A stretch of DNA of 64,000 bases from Streptococcus sp. k-402 (GCF_013277515.1 NZ_VMNB01000003.1:1-64000); one strand, 5' to 3'. Positions 50,714 through 60,114 are shown, counted from the stretch's first letter. The notes: generated by a model from the letters alone, not told the origin. Numbers and translations are program-made.

Positions 50714-52066
50714 ATGGCAGAAGTAGAAGAGTTACGAGTACAACCTCAAGATATCTTAGCTGAGCAATCCGTTTTAGGGGCTATCTTTATTGATGAGAGT
50801 AAGCTTGTTTTTGTACGAGAATATATTGAGTCTCGGGACTTTTTTAAGTATGCCCATCGTTTGATTTTCCAAGCTATGGTTGATTTATCCGATCGTGGCG
50901 ATGCTATAGATGCAACAACGGTTCGTACCATTCTTGATAATCAAGGTGATTTACAGAATATTGGTGGCTTGTCTTACTTGGTTGAGATTGTCAATTCTGT
51001 GCCAACTTCTGCTAATGCGGAGTATTATGCTAAGATTGTTGCAGAAAAAGCAATGCTACGGCGTTTAATCGCCAAGTTGACAGAGTCTGTCAATCAAGCT
51101 TACGAGGCTTCGCAACCAGCTGATGAAATCATTGCTCAGGCAGAAAAAGGGCTGATTGATGTCAGCGAAAATGCTAATCGAAGTGGATTTAAGAATATTC
51201 GAGATGTGTTGAATGTCAACTTTGGAAATCTGGAAGCTCGCTCGCAACAAACGACCGATATTACAGGGATTGCGACAGGTTATCGTGATCTGGATCATAT
51301 GACGACTGGTCTGCACGAGGAGGAGTTGATTATTCTAGCAGCCCGTCCAGCGGTTGGTAAGACAGCCTTTGCCTTGAATATTGCTCAGAATATTGGGACT
51401 AAGTTGGACAAAACGGTTGCTATTTTTTCACTCGAAATGGGTGCGGAAAGTCTAGTAGACCGTATGCTTGCGGCAGAAGGGTTGGTTGAGTCGCATTCTA
51501 TCCGTACGGGGCAATTGACCGATGAGGAATGGCAAAAGTATACCATTGCTCAAGGGAATCTAGCGAATGCAAGTATCTATATTGATGATACACCAGGGAT
51601 TCGGATTACAGAGATTCGTTCTCGTTCTCGTAAACTGGCTCAAGAAACTGGAAATCTTGGTTTGATTTTGATAGACTATTTGCAGCTTATCACGGGAACT
51701 GGCCGAGAAAATCGTCAACAAGAAGTTTCAGAAATTTCACGTCAGTTGAAGATCTTAGCCAAGGAACTGAAAGTTCCTGTAATTGCTCTAAGTCAGCTTT
51801 CTCGTGGTGTAGAACAACGTCAGGATAAAAGACCAGTCTTGTCTGATATTCGTGAATCTGGGTCTATTGAGCAGGATGCTGATATCGTAGCTTTTCTCTA
51901 TCGCGATGACTACTATGAGCGTGGTGGTGAAGAAGAGGAAGGCATACCAAATAATAAGGTAGAAGTTATTATCGAGAAAAACCGTAGTGGAGCTCGTGGA
52001 ACAGTGGAATTGATTTTCCAAAAAGAATACAATAAATTTTCAAGTATCTCAAAAAGGGAGGCATAA
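50714..52066 (+). CDS. dnaC: Replicative DNA helicase (DnaB type)
   Basis: Hexameric 5'-3' helicase of the replication fork; called dnaC in many Gram-positive annotations. The 450 aa have the N-terminal collar domain and a RecA-like core with Walker A ARPAVGKTAFALN (about 212-224), Walker B LILIDYLQL and the arginine-finger region. The order rplI-dnaC is conserved. Confidence 0.97.
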   Translation: MAEVEELRVQPQDILAEQSVLGAIFIDESKLVFVREYIESRDFFKYAHRLIFQAMVDLSDRGDAIDATTVRTILDNQGDLQNIGGLSYLVEIVNSVPTSANAEYYAKIVAEKAMLRRLIAKLTESVNQAYEASQPADEIIAQAEKGLIDVSENANRSGFKNIRDVLNVNFGNLEARSQQTTDITGIATGYRDLDHMTTGLHEEELIILAARPAVGKTAFALNIAQNIGTKLDKTVAIFSLEMGAESLVDRMLAAEGLVESHSIRTGQLTDEEWQKYTIAQGNLANASIYIDDTPGIRITEIRSRSRKLAQETGNLGLILIDYLQLITGTGRENRQQEVSEISRQLKILAKELKVPVIALSQLSRGVEQRQDKRPVLSDIRESGSIEQDADIVAFLYRDDYYERGGEEEEGIPNNKVEVIIEKNRSGARGTVELIFQKEYNKFSSISKREA

Positions 52067-52067
52067 A

Positions 52068-52334
52068 ATGACAGATGCATTTACAGATGTAGCTAAGATG
52101 AAAAAAATCAAAGAGGAAATCAAGGCACATGAGGGTCATGTAATTGAAATGACCTTGGAAAATGGACGTAAGCGCCAAAAAAATAGATTGGGTAAGTTAA
52201 TTGAAGTGTATCCATCCCTATTTATTGTGGAATTTGGGAATGTGGAAGGAGATAAACAAGCTAATGTTTACGTTGAATCCTTTACTTACTCAGATATCCT
52301 TACTGAAAAGAATTTGATTCATTATCTTGACTAA
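52068..52334 (+). CDS. Veg family protein
   Basis: An 88-aa protein starting MTDAFTDVAKMKKIKEEIKAHEGHVIEMTLENGRK. It matches the Veg (DUF1021) family of small beta-barrel proteins; Bacillus Veg affects biofilm formation, but the streptococcal role is unknown. It begins 1 bp after the helicase gene and is followed by a terminator. Confidence 0.88.
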   Translation: MTDAFTDVAKMKKIKEEIKAHEGHVIEMTLENGRKRQKNRLGKLIEVYPSLFIVEFGNVEGDKQANVYVESFTYSDILTEKNLIHYLD

Positions 52335-52356
52335 AGTGAGAAATTTTCTCACTTTT
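52333..52356 (+). terminator. Terminator after the veg gene
   Basis: AAAGTGAGAAA and TTTTCTCACTTT pair, followed by TTCTTTTTT; it overlaps the stop codon. Confidence 0.85.
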
Positions 52357-52365
52357 TCTTTTTTC

Positions 52366-52373
52366 TCCGAATA
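52366..52373 (+). promoter_or_regulatory. ComX combox of cbpD
   Basis: TCCGAATA, one base from TACGAATA, preceded by a T-rich stretch. It lies 50 bp before the expected cbpD start. cbpD is a known late competence gene. Confidence 0.82.
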
Positions 52374-52422
52374 GTTTAAGTGAAGGCAATCTTCGATTTA
52401 TATTATTTTTCAAGGAGGAAGA

Positions 52423-53541
52423 ATTAAAATTTTACCGTTTAAAGTAACAGAGACAAGGTTTTCTTTCAGAAAATCAGCTAAAAAGATTGTTCCCTTTTTA
52501 GTAGTAGGATTGATGTTAGCAGCGGGTAATAGTGTATATGCCTATTCTGGAGGAAATGGATCGATTGCGCGTGGGGATGATTATCCTGCTTACTATAAAA
52601 ATGGGAGTCAGGAAATTGATCAGTGGCGCATGTACTCTCGTCAGTGTACTTCTTTTGCAGCCTTTCGTTTGAGTAGTGTCAATGGTTTTGAGATTGCAAA
52701 GGCTTATGGAAATGCGAATGAATGGGGACATCGTGCTCGTCGTGAAGGCTATCGTGTAGATAATACACCGACGATTGGCTCTATTGCTTGGTCTACTGCA
52801 GGAATTTATGGGCATGTTGCCTGGGTGTCAAATGTAATGGGAGATCAGATTGAGATCGAGGAATATAACTATGGTTATACAGAAGCCTATAATAAACGAA
52901 GTATAAAAGCAAATATGATGACAGGATTTATTCATTTTAAAGATTTGGCTGGTGGCAGTGTTGGGAATAGTCAAACCTCAGTTTCAACAGGAGGAACACA
53001 TTATTTCAAGTCTAAGTCTGCTATCAAAAATCAGCCATTAGTTAGCGCAACTGCGATTGATTACTATTATCCTGGGGAGAAGGTTCATTATGATCAAATT
53101 CTCGAAAAAGATGGCTACAAGTGGTTGAGTTATACGGCTTATAACGGAAGTCGTCGTTATATACAGCTAGAGGGGGTGACTTCTTCACAGAATTATCAGA
53201 ATCAATCAGGAAATAGCTCTAATTATAGCTCAAATACTGGATTGACTGTCGGTTGGAAGAAAATAAATGGTAGTTGGTATCATTTCAAATCAAATGGGTC
53301 TAAATCAACGGGATGGTTGAAAGATGGTTCTAGCTGGTATTATTTGAAATCATCTGGTGAAATGCAGACAGGATGGTTAAAGGAAAATGGCTCGTGGTAT
53401 TATCTGGATAGTCCAGGGGCAATGAAAACAGGCTGGTATCAAGTTTCTGGTAAGTGGTATTATTCTTACTCTTCAGGCGTCTTAGCTGTCAATACGACGG
53501 TGGATGGCTACAGAGTAAACAGTGATGGAGAACGAGTATAG
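52423..53541 (+). CDS. cbpD: Competence-induced murein hydrolase CbpD, start codon ATT
   Basis: Choline-binding hydrolase that lyses non-competent siblings (fratricide). The 372 aa contain a signal peptide ending NSVYA (about residue 40), a CHAP domain with catalytic Cys in SRQCTSF and His in YGHVAWV, one bacterial SH3 domain (about 185-250), and about four choline-binding repeats (GWLKDGSSWYYLKSSG type) ending TVDGYRVNSDGERV. The reading frame is open, but the codon in the start position, 4 bp after AAGGAGG, is ATT instead of ATG. The first canonical starts (TTG/ATG, 52510-52515) lie inside the signal peptide. The pneumococcal protein I remember has two SH3 domains. Confidence 0.82.
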   Translation: MKILPFKVTETRFSFRKSAKKIVPFLVVGLMLAAGNSVYAYSGGNGSIARGDDYPAYYKNGSQEIDQWRMYSRQCTSFAAFRLSSVNGFEIAKAYGNANEWGHRARREGYRVDNTPTIGSIAWSTAGIYGHVAWVSNVMGDQIEIEEYNYGYTEAYNKRSIKANMMTGFIHFKDLAGGSVGNSQTSVSTGGTHYFKSKSAIKNQPLVSATAIDYYYPGEKVHYDQILEKDGYKWLSYTAYNGSRRYIQLEGVTSSQNYQNQSGNSSNYSSNTGLTVGWKKINGSWYHFKSNGSKSTGWLKDGSSWYYLKSSGEMQTGWLKENGSWYYLDSPGAMKTGWYQVSGKWYYSYSSGVLAVNTTVDGYRVNSDGERV

Positions 53542-53548
53542 AAAATTG

Positions 53549-53575
53549 GAGTAGAAAATTTTTCCTGCTCTTTTC
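53549..53575 (+). terminator. Terminator after cbpD
   Basis: GAGTAGAAAA and TTTTCCTGCTC pair imperfectly, followed by TTTT. Confidence 0.65.
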
Positions 53576-53589
53576 TGTAAGCAGTTTCC

Positions 53590-53618
53590 TTGACATTTTT
53601 CTTATTTTGCGCTATCAT
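53590..53618 (+). promoter_or_regulatory. Promoter of the thiamine-uptake operon
   Basis: TTGACA (53590-53595) and TATCAT (53613-53618) with a 17-bp spacer, about 17 bp before the riboswitch. Confidence 0.75.
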
Positions 53619-53634
53619 ATATCTATATAATATA

Positions 53635-53720
<86 letters not shown>

Positions 53721-53729
53721 TCTATTCTT

Positions 53730-53766
53730 GACCTTTTCCATATATGGTAAAGGTTTTTCTTTTTGT
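53730..53766 (+). terminator. Riboswitch expression-platform terminator
   Basis: ACCTTTTCCATATATGGTAAAGGT followed by TTTTTCTTTTT. It lies between the aptamer and the first gene. Confidence 0.85.
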
Positions 53767-53794
53767 CAAAGGAAAACGAGAAGAGGAGGTTTTT

Positions 53795-54085
53795 ATGAAA
53801 GCAAGCATTGCCTTGCAAGTTTTACCCCTAGCACAGGGGATTGATCGGATAGCTGTTATCGATCAGGTCATTGCTTATCTGCAAGCTCAAGAAGTGACCA
53901 TGGTGGTGACACCATTTGAAACGGTCTTGGAAGGGGAGTTTGATGAGCTCATGCGCATTCTCAAAGAAGCGCTGGAAGTGGCAGGGCAGGAGGCAGATAA
54001 TGTCTTTGCCAATGTCAAAATAAATGTAGGAGAGATTTTAAGTATTGATGAGAAACTTGAAAAGTATACTGAGACGACACATTAG
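53795..54085 (+). CDS. Thiamine-binding MTH1187/YkoF-type small protein
   Basis: A 96-aa cytoplasmic protein starting MKASIALQVLPLAQG and containing VTPFETVLEG, the pattern of the MTH1187 (UPF0045, thiamine-binding) family with a ferredoxin-like fold. It is the first gene under TPP-riboswitch control and overlaps the permease gene by 38 bp, so it is probably part of the uptake system. The start is 53795, after GAGGAGG; the frame is open further upstream, through the terminator. The ligand is inferred from family and context. Confidence 0.85.
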   Translation: MKASIALQVLPLAQGIDRIAVIDQVIAYLQAQEVTMVVTPFETVLEGEFDELMRILKEALEVAGQEADNVFANVKINVGEILSIDEKLEKYTETTH

Positions 54086-54806
54086 TCTATTGGGCTTTCT
54101 CGGAGTTTTGTCAATCTGGCAGTTAGCAGGTTTGCTTAAACTTCTCCCCAAGTTTATCCTGCCGACACCTCTTGAAATCCTCCAGTCTTTTGTGCGTGAT
54201 AGAGAATTTCTCTGGCACCATAGCTGGGCGACCTTGAGAGTGGCTTTGCTAGGTCTAATTTTGGGAGTCTTGATTGCCTGTCTCATGGCTGTACTTATGG
54301 ATAGTTTGACTTGGCTCAATGACCTGATTTACCCTATGATGGTGGTTGTTCAGACTATCCCGACTATTGCTATAGCCCCTATCCTGGTCTTGTGGCTAGG
54401 TTATGGCATTCTGCCCAAGATTGTCTTGATTATCTTGACGACAACCTTCCCCATCATCGTCAGCATTTTGGACGGTTTTAGGCATTGTGACAAGGATATG
54501 CTGACCTTGTTTAGTCTGATGCGGGCCAAGCCTTGGCAAATCCTGTGGCATTTTAAAATTCCAGTCAGTCTGCCTTACTTTTATGCAGGTCTGAGGGTCA
54601 GTGTCTCCTACGCCTTTATCACAACAGTGGTATCTGAGTGGTTGGGAGGCTTTGAAGGACTAGGTGTCTACATGATTCAGTCCAAGAAACTGTTTCAGTA
54701 TGATACCATGTTTGCTATTATTATTCTGGTATCGATTATCAGCCTTCTGGGTATGAAATTGGTCGATGTCAGTGAAAAATATGTTATTAAATGGAAACGT
54801 TCGTAG
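54048..54806 (+). CDS. ABC transporter permease for thiamine precursor (ThiX type)
   Basis: A 252-aa BPD-type permease with about six helices and the EAA-loop pattern in the region LMRAKPWQILWHFKIPVSLP (about 161-180). It belongs to the SsuC/TauC-like group used with NMT1/THI5-type binding proteins. It begins within the upstream gene. The riboswitch and partner genes assign it to thiamine, or a thiamine pyrimidine precursor such as HMP or formylamino-HMP. Confidence 0.88.
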   Translation: MRNLKSILRRHISLLGFLGVLSIWQLAGLLKLLPKFILPTPLEILQSFVRDREFLWHHSWATLRVALLGLILGVLIACLMAVLMDSLTWLNDLIYPMMVVVQTIPTIAIAPILVLWLGYGILPKIVLIILTTTFPIIVSILDGFRHCDKDMLTLFSLMRAKPWQILWHFKIPVSLPYFYAGLRVSVSYAFITTVVSEWLGGFEGLGVYMIQSKKLFQYDTMFAIIILVSIISLLGMKLVDVSEKYVIKWKRS

Positions 54807-54844
54807 AATTAGAATGTTTCTGAAAAAGAAAAGAGGAAATCAAA

Positions 54845-55852
54845 ATGAAGAAAACATGGAAAGTGTTTTTAACGCTTGTGACAGCTCTTGTAGCTGTTGT
54901 GCTTGTAGCCTGTGGTCAAGGAACTGCTTCTAAGGACAACAAAGAGGCAGAACTCAAGAAGATCGACTTTATCCTAGACTGGACACCAAATACCAACCAC
55001 ACAGGGCTTTATGTTGCCAAGGAAAAAGGCTATTTCAAGGAAGCTGGAGTGGATGTTGATTTGAAATTGCCACCAGAAGAAAGTTCTTCTGACTTGGTTA
55101 TTAACGGAAAGGCACCATTTGCAGTTTATTTCCAAGACTACATGGCTAAGAAATTGGAAAAAGGGGCAGGAATTACTGCCGTTGCAGCTATTGTTGAACA
55201 CAATACATCAGGAATCATCTCTCGTAAGTCTGACAATATCAATAGTCCTAAAGACTTGGTTGGGAAGAAATACGGAACTTGGAATGACCCAACTGAACTT
55301 GCTATGTTGAAAACATTGGTAGAGTCACAAGGTGGGGACTTTGATAAAGTCGAAAAAGTACCAAACAACGATTCAAACTCTATCACACCGATTGCCAATG
55401 GAGTATTTGACACTGCTTGGATCTACTACGGTTGGGATGGTATCCTTGCTAAATCTCAAGGTGTAGATGCTAATTTCATGTACTTGAAAGACTACGTTAA
55501 AGAATTTGACTACTACTCACCAGTTATCATCGCCAACAACGACTATTTGAAAGACAACAAGGAAGAAGCTCGCAAAGTTATCCAAGCTATCAAAAAAGGC
55601 TACCAATACGCTATGGAACATCCAGAAGAAGCTGCGGGTATCCTCATTAAGAATGCACCTGAACTCAAGGAAAAACGTGACTTTGTCATCGAATCTCAAA
55701 AATACTTGTCAAAAGAATACGCAAGCGACAAGGAAAAATGGGGTCAATTTGATGCAGCTCGCTGGAATGCCTTCTACAAATGGGATAAAGAAAATGGTAT
55801 CCTTAAAGAAGACTTGACAGATAAAGGCTTCACTAACGAATTTGTGAAATAA
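54845..55852 (+). CDS. Substrate-binding lipoprotein, NMT1/THI5-like (ThiY type)
   Basis: A 335-aa lipoprotein with lipobox LVAC (Cys23) and the NMT1/THI5-like fold (FILDWTPNTNHTGLYVAKEKGYF, about 41-64; GKKYGTWNDP near 140). Proteins of this type bind pyrimidine precursors of thiamine. RBS AGAGGAAA lies upstream. Its last base is the first of the ATPase start codon. Confidence 0.9.
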   Translation: MKKTWKVFLTLVTALVAVVLVACGQGTASKDNKEAELKKIDFILDWTPNTNHTGLYVAKEKGYFKEAGVDVDLKLPPEESSSDLVINGKAPFAVYFQDYMAKKLEKGAGITAVAAIVEHNTSGIISRKSDNINSPKDLVGKKYGTWNDPTELAMLKTLVESQGGDFDKVEKVPNNDSNSITPIANGVFDTAWIYYGWDGILAKSQGVDANFMYLKDYVKEFDYYSPVIIANNDYLKDNKEEARKVIQAIKKGYQYAMEHPEEAAGILIKNAPELKEKRDFVIESQKYLSKEYASDKEKWGQFDAARWNAFYKWDKENGILKEDLTDKGFTNEFVK

Positions 55853-56580
55853 TGACAGAAATTAGACTAGAACACGTCAGTTATGCCTATGGTCAGGAGA
55901 GGATTTTAGAGGACATCAATCTGAAAGTGACTTCAGGTGAAGTGGTTTCCATCCTAGGTCCAAGTGGTGTAGGAAAGACCACCCTCTTTAATCTGATCGC
56001 AGGGATTTTAGAAGTTCAGTCAGGGAGAATTGTCCTTGATGGTGAAGAAAATCCCAAGGGGCGCGTGAGTTATATGTTGCAAAAGGACTTGCTCTTGGAG
56101 CACAAGACGGTGCTTGGTAATATCATTCTGCCCCTCTTGATTCAAAAGGTGGATAAGGCGGAAGCTATTGCTCGCGCGGATGAAATTCTTGCGACCTTCC
56201 AGTTGACAGCTGTACGGGACAAGTATCCTCATGAACTTAGTGGTGGGATGCGCCAGCGTGTAGCCTTGCTTCGAACCTACCTTTTCGGGCACAAGCTCTT
56301 TCTCTTGGATGAGGCCTTTAGCGCCTTGGATGAGATGACCAAGATGGAACTACACGCTTGGTACCTTGAGATTCACAAGCAGTTGCAGCTAACAACCTTG
56401 ATCATCACGCATAGTATCGAGGAGGCCCTCAGTCTCAGCGACCGCATCTATATCTTGAAAAATCGCCCTGGGCAGATTGTTTCAGAAATTAAACTAGATT
56501 GGTCTGAAGATGAGGACAAGGAAGTCCAAAAGATTGCCTACAAACGTCAAATCTTAGCAGAATTAGGCTTAGATAAGTAG
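55852..56580 (+). CDS. ABC transporter ATPase (ThiZ type)
   Basis: A 242-aa ATPase with Walker A GPSGVGKTT (about 36-44), signature LSGGMRQR, Walker B LFLLDEAFSALD and the H-loop ITHS. It completes a riboswitch-controlled uptake system of binding protein, permease and ATPase. It overlaps the binding-protein gene by 1 bp. Confidence 0.92.
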   Translation: MTEIRLEHVSYAYGQERILEDINLKVTSGEVVSILGPSGVGKTTLFNLIAGILEVQSGRIVLDGEENPKGRVSYMLQKDLLLEHKTVLGNIILPLLIQKVDKAEAIARADEILATFQLTAVRDKYPHELSGGMRQRVALLRTYLFGHKLFLLDEAFSALDEMTKMELHAWYLEIHKQLQLTTLIITHSIEEALSLSDRIYILKNRPGQIVSEIKLDWSEDEDKEVQKIAYKRQILAELGLDK

Positions 56581-56585
56581 AAAAA

Positions 56586-56628
56586 TAGGGAGTTGGTGAA
56601 GATTATCCTTTACCAGCGCCCTTTTTCT
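56586..56628 (+). terminator. Terminator of the thiamine operon
   Basis: GGGAGTTGGTGAAG and CTTTACCAGCGCCC pair with a few mismatches, followed by TTTTT. Confidence 0.75.
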
Positions 56629-56650
56629 TTTAAAAATGAGAAAATTTCGG

Positions 56651-56672
56651 TATAATAGTCAAAGATAGTCAA
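56651..56672 (+). promoter_or_regulatory. CtsR operator and -10 element of ctsR-clpC
   Basis: AGTCAAAGATAGTCAA (56657-56672) matches the CtsR heptad repeat (A/G)GTCAAANAN(A/G)GTCAAA closely. TATAAT (56651-56656) touches it, so bound CtsR would block the promoter. Confidence 0.9.
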
Positions 56673-56698
56673 GGTTTAAAGAGAGAGGTGGGTTTGTA

Positions 56699-57157
56699 AT
56701 GAGATTTAAAAATACATCGGATCATATTGAGGCCTACATCAAGGCGATTTTAGATCAATCTGGTATCGTGGAGTTGCAACGTAGTCAGTTGGCAGATACC
56801 TTTCAGGTTGTCCCTAGTCAGATTAACTATGTGATCAAGACACGATTTACTGAAAGTAGAGGCTACTTGGTTGAAAGTAAGCGTGGTGGCGGAGGCTATA
56901 TTCGTATAGGACGGATTGAGTTTTCTAGTCATCATGAAATGCTCAGGGAGCTGCTTTACTCGATTGGTGAGCGGGTCAGTCAAGAAATTTATGAGGATAT
57001 TCTACAGCTTTTGGTTGAGCAGGGATTGATGACCAAGCAGGAGATGAATTTGCTAGTATCAGTAGCTTTGGATCGCGTTCTAGGAGAAGAAGCTCCAGTC
57101 CTTCGTGCAAACATGCTACGACAGGTTATACAAGAGGTAGATAGAAAAGGGAAGTAA
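56699..57157 (+). CDS. ctsR: Class III stress-gene repressor CtsR
   Basis: Heat-sensing repressor of clp genes. The 152 aa include the winged helix-turn-helix (RSQLADTFQVVPSQINYVIKTRF, about 28-50) with the glycine-rich wing RGGGGYIRI (about 62-70). It is followed by clpC after 1 bp and has its own operator upstream, so the operon is autoregulated. The McsA/McsB genes found in Bacillus are absent, as in other streptococci. Confidence 0.97.
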   Translation: MRFKNTSDHIEAYIKAILDQSGIVELQRSQLADTFQVVPSQINYVIKTRFTESRGYLVESKRGGGGYIRIGRIEFSSHHEMLRELLYSIGERVSQEIYEDILQLLVEQGLMTKQEMNLLVSVALDRVLGEEAPVLRANMLRQVIQEVDRKGK

Positions 57158-57158
57158 G

Positions 57159-59591
57159 ATGAACTATTCAAAAGCATTGAATGAATGTATCGAAAGTGCC
57201 TACATGGTGGCTGGCCATTTTGGAGCTCATTATCTAGAGTCTTGGCACTTGTTGATTGCCATGTCCAATCACAGTTATAGTGTGGCAGGGGCAACTTTAA
57301 ATGATTATCCATATGAGATGGACCGTTTAGAAGAAGTCGCTTTGGAACTGACTGAAACGGACTATAGCCAGGATGAAATCTTTACGGAATTGCCGTTTTC
57401 TCATCGTTTGCAGGTCCTTCTTGATGAAGCAGAGTATGTAGCGTCAGTGGTCCATGCTAAGGTGCTAGGGACGGAGCACGTCCTTTATGCGATTTTGCAT
57501 GATGGAAATGCCTTGGCGACTCGTATCTTGGAGAGGGCTGGTTTTTCTTATGAAGACAAGAAAGATCAGGTTAAGATTGCTGCCCTACGTCGAAATCTAG
57601 AAGAACGTGCAGGCTGGACTCGTGAAGACCTCAAGGCTCTACGCCAACGCCATCGTACAGTAGCTGACAAGCAAAATTCTATGGCTAATATGATGGGCAT
57701 GCCCCAGACTCCAAGCGGTGGTCTCGAGGACTATACGCATGATTTGACAGAGCAAGCTCGTTCTGGCAAGTTAGAGCCAGTCATTGGTCGGGACAAGGAA
57801 ATCTCGCGTATGATTCAAATTTTGAGCCGGAAGACTAAGAATAATCCTGTCTTGGTTGGGGATGCTGGTGTCGGGAAAACTGCTCTGGCGCTTGGTATTG
57901 CCCAGCGTATTGCTAGTGGTGATGTACCTGCGGAAATGGCTAAGATGCGCGTGTTAGAGCTTGATTTGATGAATGTCGTTGCAGGGACACGTTTCCGTGG
58001 TGACTTTGAAGAGCGCATGAACAATATCATCAAGGATATTGAAGAAGATGGTCAAGTAATTCTATTTATCGACGAACTCCACACCATCATGGGTTCTGGG
58101 AGCGGGATTGATTCGACTCTGGATGCGGCCAATATCTTGAAGCCAGCCTTGGCGCGTGGAACTTTGAGAACGGTTGGTGCCACCACTCAGGAAGAATATC
58201 AAAAACATATCGAAAAAGATGCTGCCCTTTCTCGTCGTTTTGCTAAAGTAACGATTGAAGAGCCAAGTGTTGCAGACAGCATGACCATTTTGCAAGGTTT
58301 GAAGGCGACTTATGAGAAACATCACCGTGTGCAAATCACAGATGAAGCGGTTGAAACAGCGGTCAAGATGGCTCATCGTTACTTGACCAGTCGCCATTTG
58401 CCAGACTCTGCTATCGATCTCTTGGATGAGGCAGCAGCAACAGTGCAAAATAAATCAAAGCATGTAAAAGCAGACGATTCTGACTTGAGTCCAGCTGACA
58501 AGGCCTTGATGGATGGCAAGTGGAAACAGGCAGCCCAGCTAATCGCAAAAGAAGAGGAAGTGCCTGTCTATAAAGACTTGGTGACAGAGTCTGATATTTT
58601 GACCACCTTGAGTCGCTTGTCAGGTATTCCAGTCCAAAAACTGACTCAAACGGATGCCAAGAAATACCTGAATCTGGAAGCTGAATTGCACAAACGTGTC
58701 ATCGGTCAAGATCAAGCTGTTTCAAGTATTAGCCGTGCGATTCGCCGCAACCAGTCAGGGATTCGCAGTCATAAGCGTCCGATTGGTTCCTTTATGTTCC
58801 TAGGACCAACAGGTGTCGGGAAGACCGAATTGGCCAAGGCTTTGGCGGAAGTTCTTTTTGATGACGAATCAGCTCTTATCCGCTTTGATATGAGTGAGTA
58901 TATGGAGAAATTCGCAGCCAGTCGTCTCAACGGAGCTCCTCCAGGCTATGTGGGGTATGAAGAAGGTGGGGAGTTGACCGAGAAAGTTCGCAACAAACCC
59001 TATTCCGTTCTCCTCTTTGATGAGGTAGAAAAGGCTCACCCAGACATCTTTAATGTTCTCTTGCAGGTTTTGGATGATGGTGTCTTGACCGATAGCAAGG
59101 GTCGCAAGGTTGACTTTTCAAATACTATTATCATCATGACGTCAAATCTTGGTGCGACAGCCCTTCGTGATGACAAGACTGTCGGATTTGGGGCTAAGGA
59201 TATTCGTTTTGATCAGGAAAATATGGAAAAACGCATGTTCGAAGAGCTGAAAAAAGCTTATAGACCTGAGTTTATCAACCGTATTGATGAAAAGGTAGTC
59301 TTCCATAGTCTATCTAGTGACCATATGCAGGAAGTAGTGAAGATTATGGTCAAACCTTTAGTGGCAAGTTTGGCTGAAAAAGGCATTGACTTGAAATTAC
59401 AAGCTTCAGCACTGAAATTGTTGGCAAATCAAGGATATGACCCAGAGATGGGAGCTCGTCCACTTCGCAGAATCCTGCAAACAGAAGTGGAGGACAAGTT
59501 GGCAGAACTTCTTCTCAAGGGAGAATTAGAGGCAGGTAGCACACTTAAGATTGGTGTTAAAGCAGGCCGGTTAAAATTTGATATTGCATAA
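57159..59591 (+). CDS. clpC: AAA+ chaperone ClpC
   Basis: Hsp100 unfoldase that feeds substrates to ClpP. The 810 aa have an N-terminal repeat domain, a first AAA+ domain with Walker [11 protein letters not shown] (about 233-242), and a second with [14 protein letters not shown] near 547-560. The short middle domain is present. Length is normal for the streptococcal form. Confidence 0.97.
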   Translation: MNYSKALNECIESAYMVAGHFGAHYLESWHLLIAMSNHSYSVAGATLNDYPYEMDRLEEVALELTETDYSQDEIFTELPFSHRLQVLLDEAEYVASVVHAKVLGTEHVLYAILHDGNALATRILERAGFSYEDKKDQVKIAALRRNLEERAGWTREDLKALRQRHRTVADKQNSMANMMGMPQTPSGGLEDYTHDLTEQARSGKLEPVIGRDKEISRMIQILSRKTKNNPVLVGDAGVGKTALALGIAQRIASGDVPAEMAKMRVLELDLMNVVAGTRFRGDFEERMNNIIKDIEEDGQVILFIDELHTIMGSGSGIDSTLDAANILKPALARGTLRTVGATTQEEYQKHIEKDAALSRRFAKVTIEEPSVADSMTILQGLKATYEKHHRVQITDEAVETAVKMAHRYLTSRHLPDSAIDLLDEAAATVQNKSKHVKADDSDLSPADKALMDGKWKQAAQLIAKEEEVPVYKDLVTESDILTTLSRLSGIPVQKLTQTDAKKYLNLEAELHKRVIGQDQAVSSISRAIRRNQSGIRSHKRPIGSFMFLGPTGVGKTELAKALAEVLFDDESALIRFDMSEYMEKFAASRLNGAPPGYVGYEEGGELTEKVRNKPYSVLLFDEVEKAHPDIFNVLLQVLDDGVLTDSKGRKVDFSNTIIIMTSNLGATALRDDKTVGFGAKDIRFDQENMEKRMFEELKKAYRPEFINRIDEKVVFHSLSSDHMQEVVKIMVKPLVASLAEKGIDLKLQASALKLLANQGYDPEMGARPLRRILQTEVEDKLAELLLKGELEAGSTLKIGVKAGRLKFDIA

Positions 59592-59599
59592 AAGAATAA

Positions 59600-59638
59600 A
59601 AGTATCAGCGACCATAACTCATAGTGGAGTGATACTTA
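59600..59638 (+). other. Hairpin after clpC, partly in the BOX element
   Basis: AAGTATCA and TGATACTT form an 8-bp stem across a 23-nt loop. It may end or stabilise the clpC transcript, but no T-run follows. Confidence 0.45.
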
Positions 59639-59744
59639 ATGAAAATCAAAGAGCAAATTAGGAAGCTAGCCGCAGGTTGCTCAAAACACTGTTTTGAGGT
59701 TGCAGATAGAGCTGACGTGGTTTGAAGAGATTTTCGAAGAGTAT
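59632..59744 (-). repeat. BOX element, A-C form without B
   Basis: Read on the minus strand it begins ATACTCTTCGAAAATCTC (boxA type), then CAAACCACGTCAGC, then the boxC-type segment with CAACCTCAAAACAGTGTTTT, AGCAACCTGCGGCTAGCTTC and TTTGATTTTCATTAAGTAT. BOX elements are small, non-coding repeats scattered through pneumococcal and mitis genomes and thought to be mobilised in trans. The 45-bp boxB unit is missing. Confidence 0.9.
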
Positions 59745-60114
59745 GAAACTAAAACCTATAGCTTCTAAAGGATCCGTGGTTTTCACTATTCAACCCAAAA
59801 TTCATATGTTTATTACCCTCCATCGTATTTGTCTTAGAGCGTGTGTAGTAGAAAAAGAGCAGTCTTATCTGAAATTTTTATCCTTTCAAAAGAGACCTGT
59901 TTCTTTTTTGCCTGTCAAATCCGTTCTAGCTGGTATTTGAAAAATCAAACTAAGCTGCAAGATGAATGATTTTCTTGTATTGACGTTGTTGTTGACAACA
60001 AGTAGCGGATAAATGAAATCCATTCCATTATCATAGATGATAGGCTGGTAGGAAATTTTCAAATAACATACAGGGAATAGATGTGTGAAGTTCCGGTAGT
60101 AGAAAGGGAGAAAG
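59745..60114. other. Spacer between BOX and rr06 with no recognised gene
   Basis: 370 bp without a supportable gene. An ORF on the plus strand begins inside the BOX repeat (59722-59940) and looks spurious: no ribosome-binding site and odd composition. A weak hairpin with T-run lies at 59887-59909 and an imperfect TTGTTGACAACAA palindrome at about 59988-60001. AGAAAGGGAG precedes the rr06 ATG. Possibly an old remnant or a non-coding RNA. Confidence 0.4.

Noticed and set aside
58062-58448. 128-codon minus-strand frame opposite clpC
   Set aside because: Antisense shadow of a conserved AAA+ domain.
59722-59940. 72-codon frame after clpC
   Set aside because: Starts inside the BOX repeat, lacks a ribosome-binding site and matches no family I know.
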